Source of the DNA: Agrococcus jejuensis
GTDB lineage: Bacteria > Actinomycetota > Actinomycetes > Actinomycetales > Microbacteriaceae
DNA length: 64,000 bases
NCBI RefSeq assembly: GCF_007679035.1
Contig: NZ_VEFR01000001.1
Span: 1,073,925-1,137,924, forward strand
Direction of reading: 5' to 3'
Position 1 is the stretch's first letter, and each line of letters begins with the position of its first letter. Shown here piece after piece: positions 45,195-54,905 of this stretch. The notes under the pieces are model-generated. The model saw only the letters and a list, made by a program, of their open reading frames with translations. It made no database searches and was not told the DNA's origin. Position numbers and translations under genes: made by a program.

Positions 45195-46360
45195 GCGACC
45201 GGGACCTCCGTGAGCCCGTCCGGGCGAGGATTCGTGCGCCACGAGCCCGTGGCGACGGTCTTGATCGCCACGTTCAGGAACGCGACGACCGGCACGGCGA
45301 ACAGCGCGCCGGGGATGCCGGCGACGATCGAGCCGCCGGCGACGGCGAGCACGACGGCCAGCGGATGCACCTTCACGGCCGTGCCCATGATGAACGGCTG
45401 CAGCACGTGCCCCTCGATCTGCTGCACGAGCAGCACGATGCCGAGCATGATGATCGCCGGGATGGGGCCGAGCGCGATGAGCGCGACGAGCACGGCGATC
45501 GCGCCGGTCGTCACGGCGCCGACGACCGGGATGAACGAGCCGAGGAAGACGAGCACGGCGATGGGCACGACGAGCGGCATGCCGCCGTAGAAGAGGCCGA
45601 GGATGAAGGCGCCGAGGCCGATGCCGATCGCGTCGATCGCGGCGACGACGAGCTGCACCCGCACGAAGTTGCCGAGCGTCACCCAGCCGGCGCGGCCGCT
45701 GCCGTCGACGGCGGGGCGGGCTCGGCGCGGGAAGATGCCGACGATCCAGCGCCAGATGCGGGCGCCGTCGAAGAGCAGGAAGATCGTGGCGAAGATCGTG
45801 AGCAGCAGGCCGACGACGAGATGGCCGAGCGACGAGCCGACCGACAGGGCGCCCGACAGGATCTGCTGCGTGTCCTGCTGGATCGCCTGCACGAGCGTGT
45901 CGGTGTACCGCGAGATGTCGGCCTCGGTGAGGTGCAGCGGCGACTCGAGCAGGAACTGTCGCAGACCGTCGTACGAGTCGATCGCGCGCCGCTGCAGGTC
46001 GGGGTAGCCGTCGCGGATCTGTGCGACGGCGAGCCAGAACAGCGCGGTGACGGCCGACAGCAGCAGCACGATGGCGACCGCGACGGCGAGGCCGCGCGGC
46101 CAGCGGCGGCGCTGCAGCCACTCGACGAGCGGGATCGTGAGCGCCGTGAGCAGCGCGGCCACCATGAGCGGGATGACGATGATGCGCAGCTGGGCGACGA
46201 GGAAGAAGACCGCAGCGAGCGCGCCGGCGACGACGAGCAGCCGCCACGACCACGCGCCGGCGATGCGCAGCGCGGGCGGCACGGCCTCGGCGACCTCGCG
46301 CGAGTCGGCGACCGGGCGCGGCTCGGCGACCCGTCGATCGCGCCCGCCGAACAGCCTCAT
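45191..46360 (-). CDS. AI-2E family (PerM-like) transporter
   Basis: 389 aa with about eight membrane segments. The central LTIFATIFLLFDGARIWRWI and the C-terminal FLGSFIPVVGAVTTG plus GHVLQPFIMGTAVKVHPLAV are hallmark segments of the family. Substrates vary, and autoinducer transport should not be assumed. The ATG is eight bases after TAGGCT. Confidence 0.88.
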   Translation of the reverse strand: MRLFGGRDRRVAEPRPVADSREVAEAVPPALRIAGAWSWRLLVVAGALAAVFFLVAQLRIIVIPLMVAALLTALTIPLVEWLQRRRWPRGLAVAVAIVLLLSAVTALFWLAVAQIRDGYPDLQRRAIDSYDGLRQFLLESPLHLTEADISRYTDTLVQAIQQDTQQILSGALSVGSSLGHLVVGLLLTIFATIFLLFDGARIWRWIVGIFPRRARPAVDGSGRAGWVTLGNFVRVQLVVAAIDAIGIGLGAFILGLFYGGMPLVVPIAVLVFLGSFIPVVGAVTTGAIAVLVALIALGPIPAIIMLGIVLLVQQIEGHVLQPFIMGTAVKVHPLAVVLAVAGGSIVAGIPGALFAVPVVAFLNVAIKTVATGSWRTNPRPDGLTEVPVA

Positions 46361-46513
46361 GGCCCACGAGCCTAGCGACGCGCGTGCCCTGTTCGGCACA
46401 TGCGTCCGCTGTGCGCGCGCGATGGGGACGCGCCGCGGTTCCTCGCGGCGTGTGCCGATCGTCGCCCGACCTCGCGCGCATGCGCGTCGGAGGGTCGCCG
46501 TAGGGTCGGATGC

Positions 46514-47734
46514 ATGGCTCGAGCACGGCTGTCGGCGGCGGAGGCACGGCGGATCGCATTCGCGGCCCAGGGCTTCGGCGCTCCCCCACCGGTCGTCGGC
46601 ACGCGACAGCTCTCGGGCGCGTTCGCGCGCCTCGGGCTGCTGCAGCTCGACACCGTCAACGTCTTCGAGCGCAGCCACTACCTGCCGATGCTCGCGCGCC
46701 TCGGTGCCTACGACCGCGCGCTGCTCGATCGGCTCGTGACGCACGACCGCCGACCACGCGTGCTCGGGCGCACGACGGAGCTGTGGGCGCACGAGGCGGC
46801 GATCGTGCCGGTCGACGACGTGCCGCTGCTGCGCTTCCGCGCCGACCGGTTCCGCGCGAAGCACGCGGCATGGTTCGACGCGCACGCGACGCTCGTCGCC
46901 GAGCTGCACGCCATCATCCGCGACCGCGGCCCGTCGACCGTCGGCGAGCTCGAGCATCCGGCGAACGTGCGTGGCACCGGCGGCTGGTGGGACCGCGGCG
47001 ACGCGTACCACGCGGTGCACGCGATGTTCCGCGCCGGCGAGCTCGTCGTGCTGGGCCGCAGGCGATTCGAGCGCGTGTACGACGTCGCCGAGCGCGCGCT
47101 GCCCGCGTCGCTGCAGCACGTCGTGCCCGAGGAGGAGGCGACGGTCGAGCTCGTGCGGCGAGCCGCGGTCGCGCTCGGCGTCGGCACGGTCGACGACCTG
47201 CGCGACTACCATCGGCTCGCCTACCTCGCCGATGCGAGGCGCGCGATCGAGTCCCTCGTCGACGCCGGGGAGCTGCTGCCCGTGACGGTCGACGGATGGG
47301 GTGCGCCCGCCTACCTGCACACGGCCCAGCGCATCCCGCGCAGCATGGATGCGACTGCGCTGCTGTCGCCGTTCGACCCCATCGCATGGCATCGCCCGCG
47401 CGCGCTGCGCATGTTCGACTTCCACTACCGGATCTCGATCTACACGCCGCCCGAGGAGCGCGAGCACGGCTACTACGTGCTGCCGGTCGTCGTGGGCGAC
47501 GAGATCGTGGGCCGCATGGACCTCAAGAGCGATCGGCGCGCGGGCGTGCTGCGCGTGCAGCACGCGCACGTGGAGCCGGCGTTCGCGGATCGCGCGGGCG
47601 AGCTCGCGGCACGGATCGCGCCGCGCGTGCACGAGGCGGCCGCGTGGCAGGGGCTCGACGCCGTCGCCGTGACGGGGCCGGGCACGTGGGCCGCCGACGT
47701 GCGCACGGCGCTGACGGCGAGCCCGTCGGGCTAG
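46514..47734 (+). CDS. YcaQ/AlkX-type DNA glycosylase (HTH_42 family)
   Basis: 406 aa. The family's catalytic QxD/QxQ motif appears as LQLDTVNVFERSHY at about residue 40. GTGGWWDRGD and PFDPIAWHRPRALRMFDFHY are conserved elements. YcaQ and AlkZ proteins excise bulky or cross-linked bases; QxD points to the YcaQ (AlkX) branch. The ATG is seven bases after TAGGGT with no ribosome-binding site. Its stop overlaps the convergent gene's stop through CTAG. Confidence 0.85.
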   Translation: MARARLSAAEARRIAFAAQGFGAPPPVVGTRQLSGAFARLGLLQLDTVNVFERSHYLPMLARLGAYDRALLDRLVTHDRRPRVLGRTTELWAHEAAIVPVDDVPLLRFRADRFRAKHAAWFDAHATLVAELHAIIRDRGPSTVGELEHPANVRGTGGWWDRGDAYHAVHAMFRAGELVVLGRRRFERVYDVAERALPASLQHVVPEEEATVELVRRAAVALGVGTVDDLRDYHRLAYLADARRAIESLVDAGELLPVTVDGWGAPAYLHTAQRIPRSMDATALLSPFDPIAWHRPRALRMFDFHYRISIYTPPEEREHGYYVLPVVVGDEIVGRMDLKSDRRAGVLRVQHAHVEPAFADRAGELAARIAPRVHEAAAWQGLDAVAVTGPGTWAADVRTALTASPSG

Positions 47735-48099
47735 AAGGCGATGCGCGGCGGCTCGGCGGTGCCGCCGCCCGCCTCCTCGTACTCGGGCGCGGGGATGCGC
47801 CCGGCGTAGAGCGACGTCGGGAAGCGCTTGCGCAGTGCCTCCCCCTCGCGCGTCGCCGCATTGACGGCGCGGCGCTCCTCCTGCACCCAGTCGTTCGACT
47901 CGGCGACGTCGGCGGCATCGCCTGCGGCCTTCGACTCCTCCACGGCCGCGCGCGCCGTCGCGAGGCGCGCGCGTGCGTCGACGATCGTGTCCCGCGCCTT
48001 CGAGACCCGTCGCACGGCCACCACCTGCCAGACGACGATGGCGAGCACGATGACGGCGACGGCTGCGACGATGGCGAGCACGATGGGGTCGAGCGGCAT
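47731..48099 (-). CDS. LemA-like single-pass membrane protein
   Basis: 122 aa with an N-terminal membrane helix (LAIVAAVAVIVLAIVVWQVV) and a long helical cytoplasmic part rich in Ala/Glu/Arg. The end KRFPTSLYAGRIPAPEYEEA resembles the LemA C-terminus, though the classic LemA core is not clear. The ATG is seven bases after TAGCGT. Confidence 0.65.
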   Translation of the reverse strand: MPLDPIVLAIVAAVAVIVLAIVVWQVVAVRRVSKARDTIVDARARLATARAAVEESKAAGDAADVAESNDWVQEERRAVNAATREGEALRKRFPTSLYAGRIPAPEYEEAGGGTAEPPRIAF

Positions 48100-48123
48100 G
48101 GCTCCCACGCTACCGGCGTCGCG

Positions 48124-49419
48124 TCAGCCGATCGTGCGGCGCAGGTACGGGTTGTCGAACGTGCGATCGGGGTCGAGTCGATCGCGGACGGCGCGGAAGT
48201 CCGCGAGCGTCGGCAGCCGCGGCTCGAGGTCGGCGGCGGTCTGCGTGTGCAGCTTGCCCCAGTGCGGGCGGCCGTCGTGGTCGAGCATGATGCGCTCGAC
48301 CTCGGCGAAGTGCGCGCGCGGATCCTCCCGCCAGTAGCGATGCACGGCCACGTAGCCCGTCTCGCGGCCGTGCGCCGTCGACAGCAGGGCGTCGTCGGCG
48401 GCGACGGCGCGCACCTCGACGGGGAAGGTGATGCGCCAGCCACGACGCTCGACGAGGGCGCGCATCGCGCGGAAGGCGCTCGGCACGGCATCGAGCGGCA
48501 TGCCGTACTCCATCTCGCGGAATCGCACGCGGCGGGGCGCGACGAAGACGCGGTCGGAGCGGTCGCGCACCTCGGGTCCGGCGAACTGCGTCGATGCCGC
48601 GCGGGCGATGCTCGGTGCGAGCGCGGGCACCGCCGACGCGGCGCCGCACAGGGCAGCCCACGCACCGTTGGCGAGCAGCTCCCGCTCGGCGAGCCGACGG
48701 ATGCGGCCGGGCCCGATGGGTGGGGCGTCGGCGGGCCCGCGCGTGCGCGTCATGGTGATGGCGGCGTCGGTGCCGTGGAACCAGTACCACTCGACGTGGT
48801 CGGCGCCGCCCGCCCGCTCGCGCCAGGCATCCAGCACCGCATCCAGCGGCTCGACGCGCTCGACCGCGTGGAGCGTGAACGCGGGGGCGCACCGCAGCGT
48901 GACGTCGACGAGCACGCCGAGCGCGCCGACGCCGAGCCGCACGGCGGGCAGCAGGTCGGGATGCTCGGTCGCGCTCACGCGCAGCACGTCGCCCGTGCCC
49001 GTCACGAGCGTCGCAGCCGTGATGGTCGAGCCGATGGAGCCGAACGCGAGGCCCGTGCCGTGCGTGCCCGTCGCCACCGCACCGGCGATCGTCTGGCGGT
49101 CGATGTCGCCCATCGACTCGAGCGCGAGGCCGTGCGGCGCGAGCAGGTCGCCCACCGCGTGCAGCGGCGTGCCGGCTGCGAACGTCGCCTCGCGCGTCGT
49201 CGCATCGATCGCGAGGAGCCCCGTGAGGCTCGCGAGGTCGAGCTGGATGCCCGGCGCGACCGCGACGGCCGAGAACGAGTGGCCGGCGCCGACGGCCTTC
49301 ACGCGCTCGCCGCGCTCGTGCGCCGAGCGCACGATGCCGGCGATCTCGTCGGCGTCGGCCGGCGCGAGCACGGCCGTGGGCGTCGCACGCTGCGACCGGC
49401 CCCAGTTGCGCCACGTCAC
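48124..49419 (-). CDS. FAD-linked aldonolactone oxidase (D-arabinono-1,4-lactone oxidase type)
   Basis: 431 aa. The FAD domain has VGAGHSFSAVAV, whose histidine is the usual covalent flavin attachment, and GAVATGTHGTGLAFGSI. The ALO domain ends with the conserved HWGK (DGRPHWGKLHTQ). It would oxidise a sugar lactone or sugar acid. It is followed by the racemase-like gene in the same direction. Confidence 0.9.
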   Translation of the reverse strand: MTWRNWGRSQRATPTAVLAPADADEIAGIVRSAHERGERVKAVGAGHSFSAVAVAPGIQLDLASLTGLLAIDATTREATFAAGTPLHAVGDLLAPHGLALESMGDIDRQTIAGAVATGTHGTGLAFGSIGSTITAATLVTGTGDVLRVSATEHPDLLPAVRLGVGALGVLVDVTLRCAPAFTLHAVERVEPLDAVLDAWRERAGGADHVEWYWFHGTDAAITMTRTRGPADAPPIGPGRIRRLAERELLANGAWAALCGAASAVPALAPSIARAASTQFAGPEVRDRSDRVFVAPRRVRFREMEYGMPLDAVPSAFRAMRALVERRGWRITFPVEVRAVAADDALLSTAHGRETGYVAVHRYWREDPRAHFAEVERIMLDHDGRPHWGKLHTQTAADLEPRLPTLADFRAVRDRLDPDRTFDNPYLRRTIG

Positions 49420-49426
49420 GCGAGCC

Positions 49427-50626
49427 TCACCGGAACGTGCGGTCCTCGCCGCGATACGTGGGCACGGCGTCGACGACGGCGCCGCGCTCGACGACGTGCA
49501 GCGCATCCACGTGCTCGGCCACCTCACCGGCCTTCGCGTGCCGCAGCCACACGCGGTCCCCCACCCGCAGGTCGCGCGCGGCAGCGCCCTGCACGGGCGT
49601 CTGCACCTCGCCGAAGCCCTCGCGGGCGAGCGTCCGCAGACCCTCGGGCCACGCGATCGTCGGCTGCCGGTCGACGCCGACGGGGCCGGATGCGATCCAG
49701 CCGCCCGACTGCAGCGTGGCGACGTCGGCGGTCGGGCGCCGCACGACGGGCAGCGCGAATGCGAGCGCGGGCGCGGGCTGGAAGCCGCGGTAGCCGTCGA
49801 AGAGGCCCGGGCCGAACAGCCCGGATCCGGCGGCGACCTCGGTGACGGCGGGCTCGGCGCTCGTGCGCTCGAGCGAGCCCGTGCCGCCGCCGTTCACGAA
49901 CTCGAGGGCTGCGACGGCGCGCACGCGTGCGACGGCGTCGGCTCGGCGCTCGGCGAGCTCGGCGGCGGACGCACGCTGCATCGCCCGCACGAGCCGACTG
50001 CCCGCATCCCCCACGCCGGCGATCTGACCCTCGTAGGCCATGAGCCCGACGAGGTCGAAGCCCGGCCGGTCGACGACGACGCGGGCGAGCGCCTCGAGAT
50101 CGGCGGCGGCGTGCACGGGCGAGCGGCGGGGTCCGACGTGGCCGAGCGGGCCGCGCCACGACGCATCGAGCTCGATCGCGACGCGGATCGTCGCCCGTGC
50201 GCTCGGCGACGCGACGGCGTCGACGAGGTCGAGCTGCGCGGGGTCGTCGACCATGATCGTGACGCGCTGCGCGAGCGCCTCGGATGCGGCGAGCGTAACG
50301 ATCGCCGCACGATCGACGCTCGGGTAGCCCACGACGACGTCGTCGCACGTCTGGGCGAGCCACAGCGCCTCGGGCAGGGTGTAGGCCAGGATGCCGTGCC
50401 ACCCCGGCTGCGCGAGCACGGCGTCGAGCACGGCTCGGCAGCGCACCGACTTCGACGCGACGCGGATGGGCACGCCGGATGCGCGGCGCACGAGGTCGGC
50501 CGCGTTTGCGGCGAGCGCCGGCAGCGACAGGGCGGCGAGCGGGGCGTCGAGCTCGCGCGTCGCTGCGTCCATCGAGGGCCAGTGCGCGGCGGCGTCGAAG
50601 GACGATGCGGAGGCGAGGTCGAGCAC
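49427..50626 (-). CDS. Fold-type III PLP enzyme (alanine racemase/D-threonine aldolase-like)
   Basis: 399 aa. The N-terminal alanine-racemase-like barrel has the PLP lysine in RVASKSVRCRAVLDAV and FVNGGGTGSLERT at the phosphate site. The C-terminal D-Ser/D-Thr dehydratase-like domain ends DRVWLRHAKAGEVAEHVD with a possible metal-binding histidine. The GTG is six bases after TAGGGT. Substrate not assignable. Confidence 0.82.
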   Translation of the reverse strand: MLDLASASSFDAAAHWPSMDAATRELDAPLAALSLPALAANAADLVRRASGVPIRVASKSVRCRAVLDAVLAQPGWHGILAYTLPEALWLAQTCDDVVVGYPSVDRAAIVTLAASEALAQRVTIMVDDPAQLDLVDAVASPSARATIRVAIELDASWRGPLGHVGPRRSPVHAAADLEALARVVVDRPGFDLVGLMAYEGQIAGVGDAGSRLVRAMQRASAAELAERRADAVARVRAVAALEFVNGGGTGSLERTSAEPAVTEVAAGSGLFGPGLFDGYRGFQPAPALAFALPVVRRPTADVATLQSGGWIASGPVGVDRQPTIAWPEGLRTLAREGFGEVQTPVQGAAARDLRVGDRVWLRHAKAGEVAEHVDALHVVERGAVVDAVPTYRGEDRTFR

Positions 50627-50689
50627 GCTGCGACCCTACGCCCGCACTCGCGTGCGCTCCCTGGCGCGTCGCGTGCCCGCGCTGCCATC

Positions 50690-50721
50690 GTAGTGACCGA
50701 CGATGCGACCTTGGTCACTAC
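50690..50721. promoter_or_regulatory. TetR operator candidate
   Basis: Perfect inverted repeat GTAGTGACC-N14-GGTCACTAC just upstream of the hydrolase-tetR operon, ending 10 bases before its ATG. It is the natural binding site for the TetR protein encoded second in the operon (autoregulation), by position. Confidence 0.65.
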
Positions 50722-50731
50722 AGGAGGATCC

Positions 50732-51610
50732 ATGCCGACCCGACGCCGGATCGCCCTGCCGCACGGCTGGGTGTCGGCCCTCGAGTGGCTGCCCGATGGC
50801 GAGCCGCGCACCACGGTCGTGCTGCTGCACGGGGCCGGCTACGACAACGCCACGCTCTCGTGGGCGCAGACGGGCGCCGCGCTCGCTGCGGCCGGATGCC
50901 GCGTCGTCGCACCCGAGCTCCCGGGCTTCGGCGCGAGCCCGCCCTCCGACCTCGACGGCTCGCTCGCGAGCCTCGTCCGTCACACGGCCGACGTCGTGGA
51001 GGCGCTCGACCTCGACGAGCACGTCGTCGGCGGCCTGTCGCTCGGCGGCGGCATCGCGCTCGGCTACGCGCTCGAGCGGCCCGCGGGTCTGCGCGGCGTC
51101 ATGGCGCTCGGCAGCTACGGCATCATGCCGCGGCTGCGCACCGGCCCGCTCGCGCTGCCCACCCAGCTGCTCATGTGGGCCATGACGCGCACCGGCCCGA
51201 TCGACGGGCTGTTCCGCTGGTACGCGCGCGATGAGCGCCGCATGCGGCGCAGCATCGCGCAGATCGTGCGCACGCCCGCGAACGTCACCGACGCGCTCGT
51301 CGCCGACGCGGTCGCCGAGGGGGTGCAGGGCACGAGCCTGCGCATCACCTCGGCGTTCCAGCGCTCCGAGGTGCTCCCGACGCGGCAGCGCACCGACCAC
51401 ACCCCGCTGCTCGCGAGCCTCGCCGTGCCCGCGCTGCTCGTGCACGGCACCCACGACGTCGGCGTCGCCGTCGAGCACGCCCGCACGGCGGCCGCGCGCA
51501 TCCCCGACGCGACGCTGCTGGTCGTCGACGACGGCGGGCACTGGATCCAGCGGGATCGACCCGACCTCGTGCATCCCGCGATGCTCGCGTTCGTCGAGCG
51601 AGTCGCCTGA
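50732..51610 (+). CDS. Alpha/beta hydrolase
   Basis: 292 aa. Oxyanion region VLLHGAGYDNATLSW, nucleophile elbow GGLSLGGGIALGYA (Ser), Asp in VHGTHDVGVA and His in DDGGHWIQRDRP complete the triad. AGGAGG precedes the ATG. Its TGA shares a base with the tetR ATG. Probably a regulated detoxification or catabolic esterase; substrate unknown. Confidence 0.88.
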   Translation: MPTRRRIALPHGWVSALEWLPDGEPRTTVVLLHGAGYDNATLSWAQTGAALAAAGCRVVAPELPGFGASPPSDLDGSLASLVRHTADVVEALDLDEHVVGGLSLGGGIALGYALERPAGLRGVMALGSYGIMPRLRTGPLALPTQLLMWAMTRTGPIDGLFRWYARDERRMRRSIAQIVRTPANVTDALVADAVAEGVQGTSLRITSAFQRSEVLPTRQRTDHTPLLASLAVPALLVHGTHDVGVAVEHARTAAARIPDATLLVVDDGGHWIQRDRPDLVHPAMLAFVERVA

Positions 51611-52200
51611 TGCCCCGCCCGCGCATCCCCGACCGGCGCGAGCGCATCCTCGACGCCGCCGAGCGCGCCATCCTCGAGCGAGGGTTCGACGCGGTCTCCG
51701 TCGCGTCGATCGCCGAGGACGTCGGCATCGCGAAGGGCGCCATCTACCGGGAGGTCGCGGGCAAGGATGCGCTGCTCGACGCGCTCCTCGAGCGCGGCAT
51801 GCAGCGCATGCGACAGGCGAGCGCCGCGCGGCTCGGCGACGCTCCGCCGAGCCTCGCCGCCGCCTATCGCGTGGGCGCCGAGGTGCTGCTCGGCGACGCG
51901 CTCATGTCCGCCGCGTTCCTCGACGACGCGGACGTGCTCGGCGCGCGGCTCGCGCGGGTGCGCGACGGCCGCTACCGGGCGCGGATGGACGCCGTCGCCG
52001 CCTGGATCCGAGACCTGCAGGCATCGGGGCGCATGACGGCCACGATCGACCCCGACGACCTCGCGCTCGCCCTGTCGAGCACGACGCTCGGCCTGCTCTC
52101 CGCGGCGCGTCATCTCGGACCGCTCGGCCCCGAGCGGCTGCACGGCGCGCTCGCAGCGGTCGAGGCGATGGTCGCGGGCCTCGAGGCCGCCGACGGCTGA
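51610..52200 (+). CDS. TetR family transcriptional regulator
   Basis: 196 aa. N-terminal TetR helix-turn-helix (RERILDAAERAILERGFDAV, SVASIAEDVGIAKGAIYREV) and a ligand-binding helical C-terminus. Translationally coupled to the hydrolase (TGATG). Probably represses its own operon through the palindrome at 50690-50721. Confidence 0.9.
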   Translation: MPRPRIPDRRERILDAAERAILERGFDAVSVASIAEDVGIAKGAIYREVAGKDALLDALLERGMQRMRQASAARLGDAPPSLAAAYRVGAEVLLGDALMSAAFLDDADVLGARLARVRDGRYRARMDAVAAWIRDLQASGRMTATIDPDDLALALSSTTLGLLSAARHLGPLGPERLHGALAAVEAMVAGLEAADG

Positions 52201-52318
52201 GCCCCTGTACTCCTCGACGCGCGTTCGGTCAACGCCCGCGACGGCATCCTCGCCCGACGGGTAGGAACGTCTGCGGACGCCGCTGCTCGGCGACGCCCGC
52301 CGAGTGGACGGGGAGACG

Positions 52319-53815
52319 ATGTCGTCGACGACTGCGAAGCCGAAGGAGCACCGATCGCTGGTGCCGGCCAGGATGGACCGGCTGCCATGGTCGCGATTCC
52401 ATTGGATGATCGTGGTCGGCCTCGGGTTCTCATGGATCCTCGACGGCCTCGAGGTGCAGATCGTCGCCGCGAACGGCTACGCGCAGACGCTCGGCATGGA
52501 TGCGGCGCAGGTCGGCCTCGCGGGCACCTTCTACCTGCTGGGACAGGTGTTCGGCGCGCTCTTCTTCGGCAGGCTCGCCGACCGACTCGGCCGCAAGAAC
52601 CTCTTCCTCGTCTCGCTGGCCGTCTACCTGCTGGGCTCCGCGATCGCCGGGCTCTCGTTCGCGCCGTGGTTCTTCTACCTGTGGCGCTTCGTGGCGGGCG
52701 CCGGCATCGGCGGCGAGTACGCGGCCATCAACTCGGCGATCGACGAGATCATCCCGGCGAGGTACCGCGGTCGCGTCGACATCGCCATCAACGGCACGTA
52801 CTGGGGCGGTGCGGCGCTCGGCGCCGTCGCGTCGTCGCTCTTCCTCAACACGGAGTACTTCGACCAGGACCTCGGCTGGCGCCTGTCGTTCTTCATCGGC
52901 CCCCTGCTGGGCCTCGCGCTCATCTACCTGCGCCGCCACATCCCCGAGAGCCCGCGCTGGCAGATGACCCACGGGCGCGAGGAGGAGGCCGAGCGCGGCG
53001 TCGACGACATCGAGGAGCGCATCCGCGCCGAGGGCAAGGAGATCCCGCCCGTCGACGAGTCGAAGGCCATCACGGTGCGCGAGATCGGGCGCGTGCCCTT
53101 CCTGACGATCGCGAAGGTGCTGTTCCGCGAGTATCCGAGGCGCACCTTCGTGGGCGTGACGATGATGGTGACGCAGTCGTTCCTCTACAACGCGATCTTC
53201 TTCACGTACGCGCTCGTGCTCGAGAACTTCTACGACACCCCGCCCGCGACCGCGTCGCAGTACTTCATCGCCTTCGCGGTCGGCAACCTCACCGGCGCGC
53301 TCGTGCTCGGTCGGCTCTTCGACACCTGGGGGCGTCGGCGGATGCTGTTCGGCACGTACGTGCTCGCGGGCCTGATCCTGCTCGTGTCGGCGTTCCTGTT
53401 CCGCGCGGGCACGCTCGATGCGACGACGCACACGATCCTCTGGTGCGCCTCGTTCTTCTTCGCGTCGGCCGGGGCATCCGCCGCCTACCTCACGGTGTCG
53501 GAGATCTTCCCGCTCGAGCTGCGCAGCCAGGTCATCTCGTACGTGTTCTCGATCGGCCAGCTCGTCGGCGCCGCCGCGCCCGCGCTGTACGGCGCGCTCA
53601 TCGGCGACGGCACCGATCGCGAGCCGCTGTTCTGGGGCTACGTGCTGGGGTCGTGCGTCATGATCGCCGGCGGCGTGATCTGCGGCATCTTCGGCGTCAG
53701 CGCGGCGGGCAGATCGCTCGAGGACGTCACGTCGCCGTTGTCGCTCGTGCAGCAGGCGGAGGGCGGCGTCACGCCCGACGAGGTCGCGCCCGGCTCGGGC
53801 GGCGGCCGCGGCTGA
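52319..53815 (+). CDS. MFS transporter, sugar-porter/metabolite-H+ symporter type
   Basis: 498 aa with twelve membrane segments. The loop 2-3 motif is GRLADRLGRKNLFLVSL and the second-half counterpart is GRLFDTWGRRRMLFG. YLRRHIPESPRW is the sugar-porter-like PESPRW element at the end of helix 6. The ATG at 52319 follows GGGGAG. Substrate unknown. Confidence 0.9.
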   Translation: MSSTTAKPKEHRSLVPARMDRLPWSRFHWMIVVGLGFSWILDGLEVQIVAANGYAQTLGMDAAQVGLAGTFYLLGQVFGALFFGRLADRLGRKNLFLVSLAVYLLGSAIAGLSFAPWFFYLWRFVAGAGIGGEYAAINSAIDEIIPARYRGRVDIAINGTYWGGAALGAVASSLFLNTEYFDQDLGWRLSFFIGPLLGLALIYLRRHIPESPRWQMTHGREEEAERGVDDIEERIRAEGKEIPPVDESKAITVREIGRVPFLTIAKVLFREYPRRTFVGVTMMVTQSFLYNAIFFTYALVLENFYDTPPATASQYFIAFAVGNLTGALVLGRLFDTWGRRRMLFGTYVLAGLILLVSAFLFRAGTLDATTHTILWCASFFFASAGASAAYLTVSEIFPLELRSQVISYVFSIGQLVGAAAPALYGALIGDGTDREPLFWGYVLGSCVMIAGGVICGIFGVSAAGRSLEDVTSPLSLVQQAEGGVTPDEVAPGSGGGRG

Positions 53816-53891
53816 CGGGTGCGCATCGCGCCGGGGGACGGTGCCGACCGGCCGCTGGGAGCGGGCAGGCGGTGCTGATAGCGTCCCTATC

Positions 53892-54842
53892 ATGCTCGCC
53901 AGCGCGAGCGTCGTCGACGACGCCCAGGAGGTCCACACGGTCGTACCCACCGAGATGGGCGACCTGCACGGGATCCTGCGCGTGCCCGATGGCACGCCGC
54001 TGCCCGGGCTCGTGCTCGTGGACGGCTCGGGCGACGGCGATCGCAACGCGTGGGGTGGGCGGCCGATCTGGCTCGCCGACGCCGGCGCCGTCGTGCTGCG
54101 ACACGACAAGCCCGGCTGCGGCGGCTCCCCCGGCGACTGGATGGCGCAGACCCTCCACGATCGCGCTCGCGAGACGCTCGACGCCGTGCGCACGCTGCGC
54201 GGCCGCCCCGCGACCGCCAACCAGCCCGTCGGGCTCTACGGCGTGAGCCAGGGCGGTTGGGTCGCGATGCTCGCCGCCATGCTGGAGCCGTCGGCGGTCG
54301 ACTTCGTCATCGTGCAGTCCACGCCTGCGACGACGCCCGCCGCGCAGGAGCGGGACCGGCTCGAGCGCGCGCTGCGACGCGAGGGGTTCGAGGGGCATCG
54401 CCTCGAGACCGCGATGGCGTGGGTCGACGAGCGCGCTCGGCTCGTCACGAGCGACGTGCCGATCGCCGACGTCCTCGCGGTGCAGCGGACCCACGCGCGC
54501 GAGCCCTGGTACGCGGCGACCCTCCACCCCTACGACGACGCGCCGTCGCTGCGGTTCCTGCGCGGCATGCTCGACTTCGATCCGGCCGACGTGCTGCCGT
54601 ACGTGCGCTGCCCGATGCTCGTGCTGCTCGGCGCCGCCGACCCGATCATCCCGGTGCGCGCGAGCATCGAGGGCTACTCCCGGCTGCTGCCGCCGAACGC
54701 GAGCTCCGGCGCCGCCGTGCTGCCGGACGCCGACCACGGCCTGTTCGTGGCCGAGCCGATCGAGGGCGTCGACCGCCGGGCGCAGCTCGCGCCCGGCTAC
54801 CTGCCGATCGTCGCCTCGTTCCTCGCCGAGCAGCGGCGCTGA
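53892..54842 (+). CDS. Alpha/beta hydrolase (dienelactone hydrolase/peptidase-like)
   Basis: 316 aa. GLVLVDGSGDGDRN is the oxyanion region, GVSQGGWVAMLAA the nucleophile serine, LLGAADPIIPVRA the Asp loop and DADHGLF the histidine. The ATG is seven bases after TAGCGT (53879-53884), the leaderless pattern. Monocistronic, followed by a strong hairpin. Confidence 0.85.
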   Translation: MLASASVVDDAQEVHTVVPTEMGDLHGILRVPDGTPLPGLVLVDGSGDGDRNAWGGRPIWLADAGAVVLRHDKPGCGGSPGDWMAQTLHDRARETLDAVRTLRGRPATANQPVGLYGVSQGGWVAMLAAMLEPSAVDFVIVQSTPATTPAAQERDRLERALRREGFEGHRLETAMAWVDERARLVTSDVPIADVLAVQRTHAREPWYAATLHPYDDAPSLRFLRGMLDFDPADVLPYVRCPMLVLLGAADPIIPVRASIEGYSRLLPPNASSGAAVLPDADHGLFVAEPIEGVDRRAQLAPGYLPIVASFLAEQRR

Positions 54843-54853
54843 GCGGACGCGGC

Positions 54854-54895
54854 ACGACGAAGGGCCGGCACCATCACGGTGCCGGCCCTCGTCGT
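54854..54895. terminator. Terminator between hydrolase and ndh
   Basis: Stem ACGACGA-GGGCCGGCACC with its complement around ATCAC, one bulged base. It lies between convergent genes. Confidence 0.75.
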
Positions 54896-54905
54896 CAGGA
54901 GCGGA

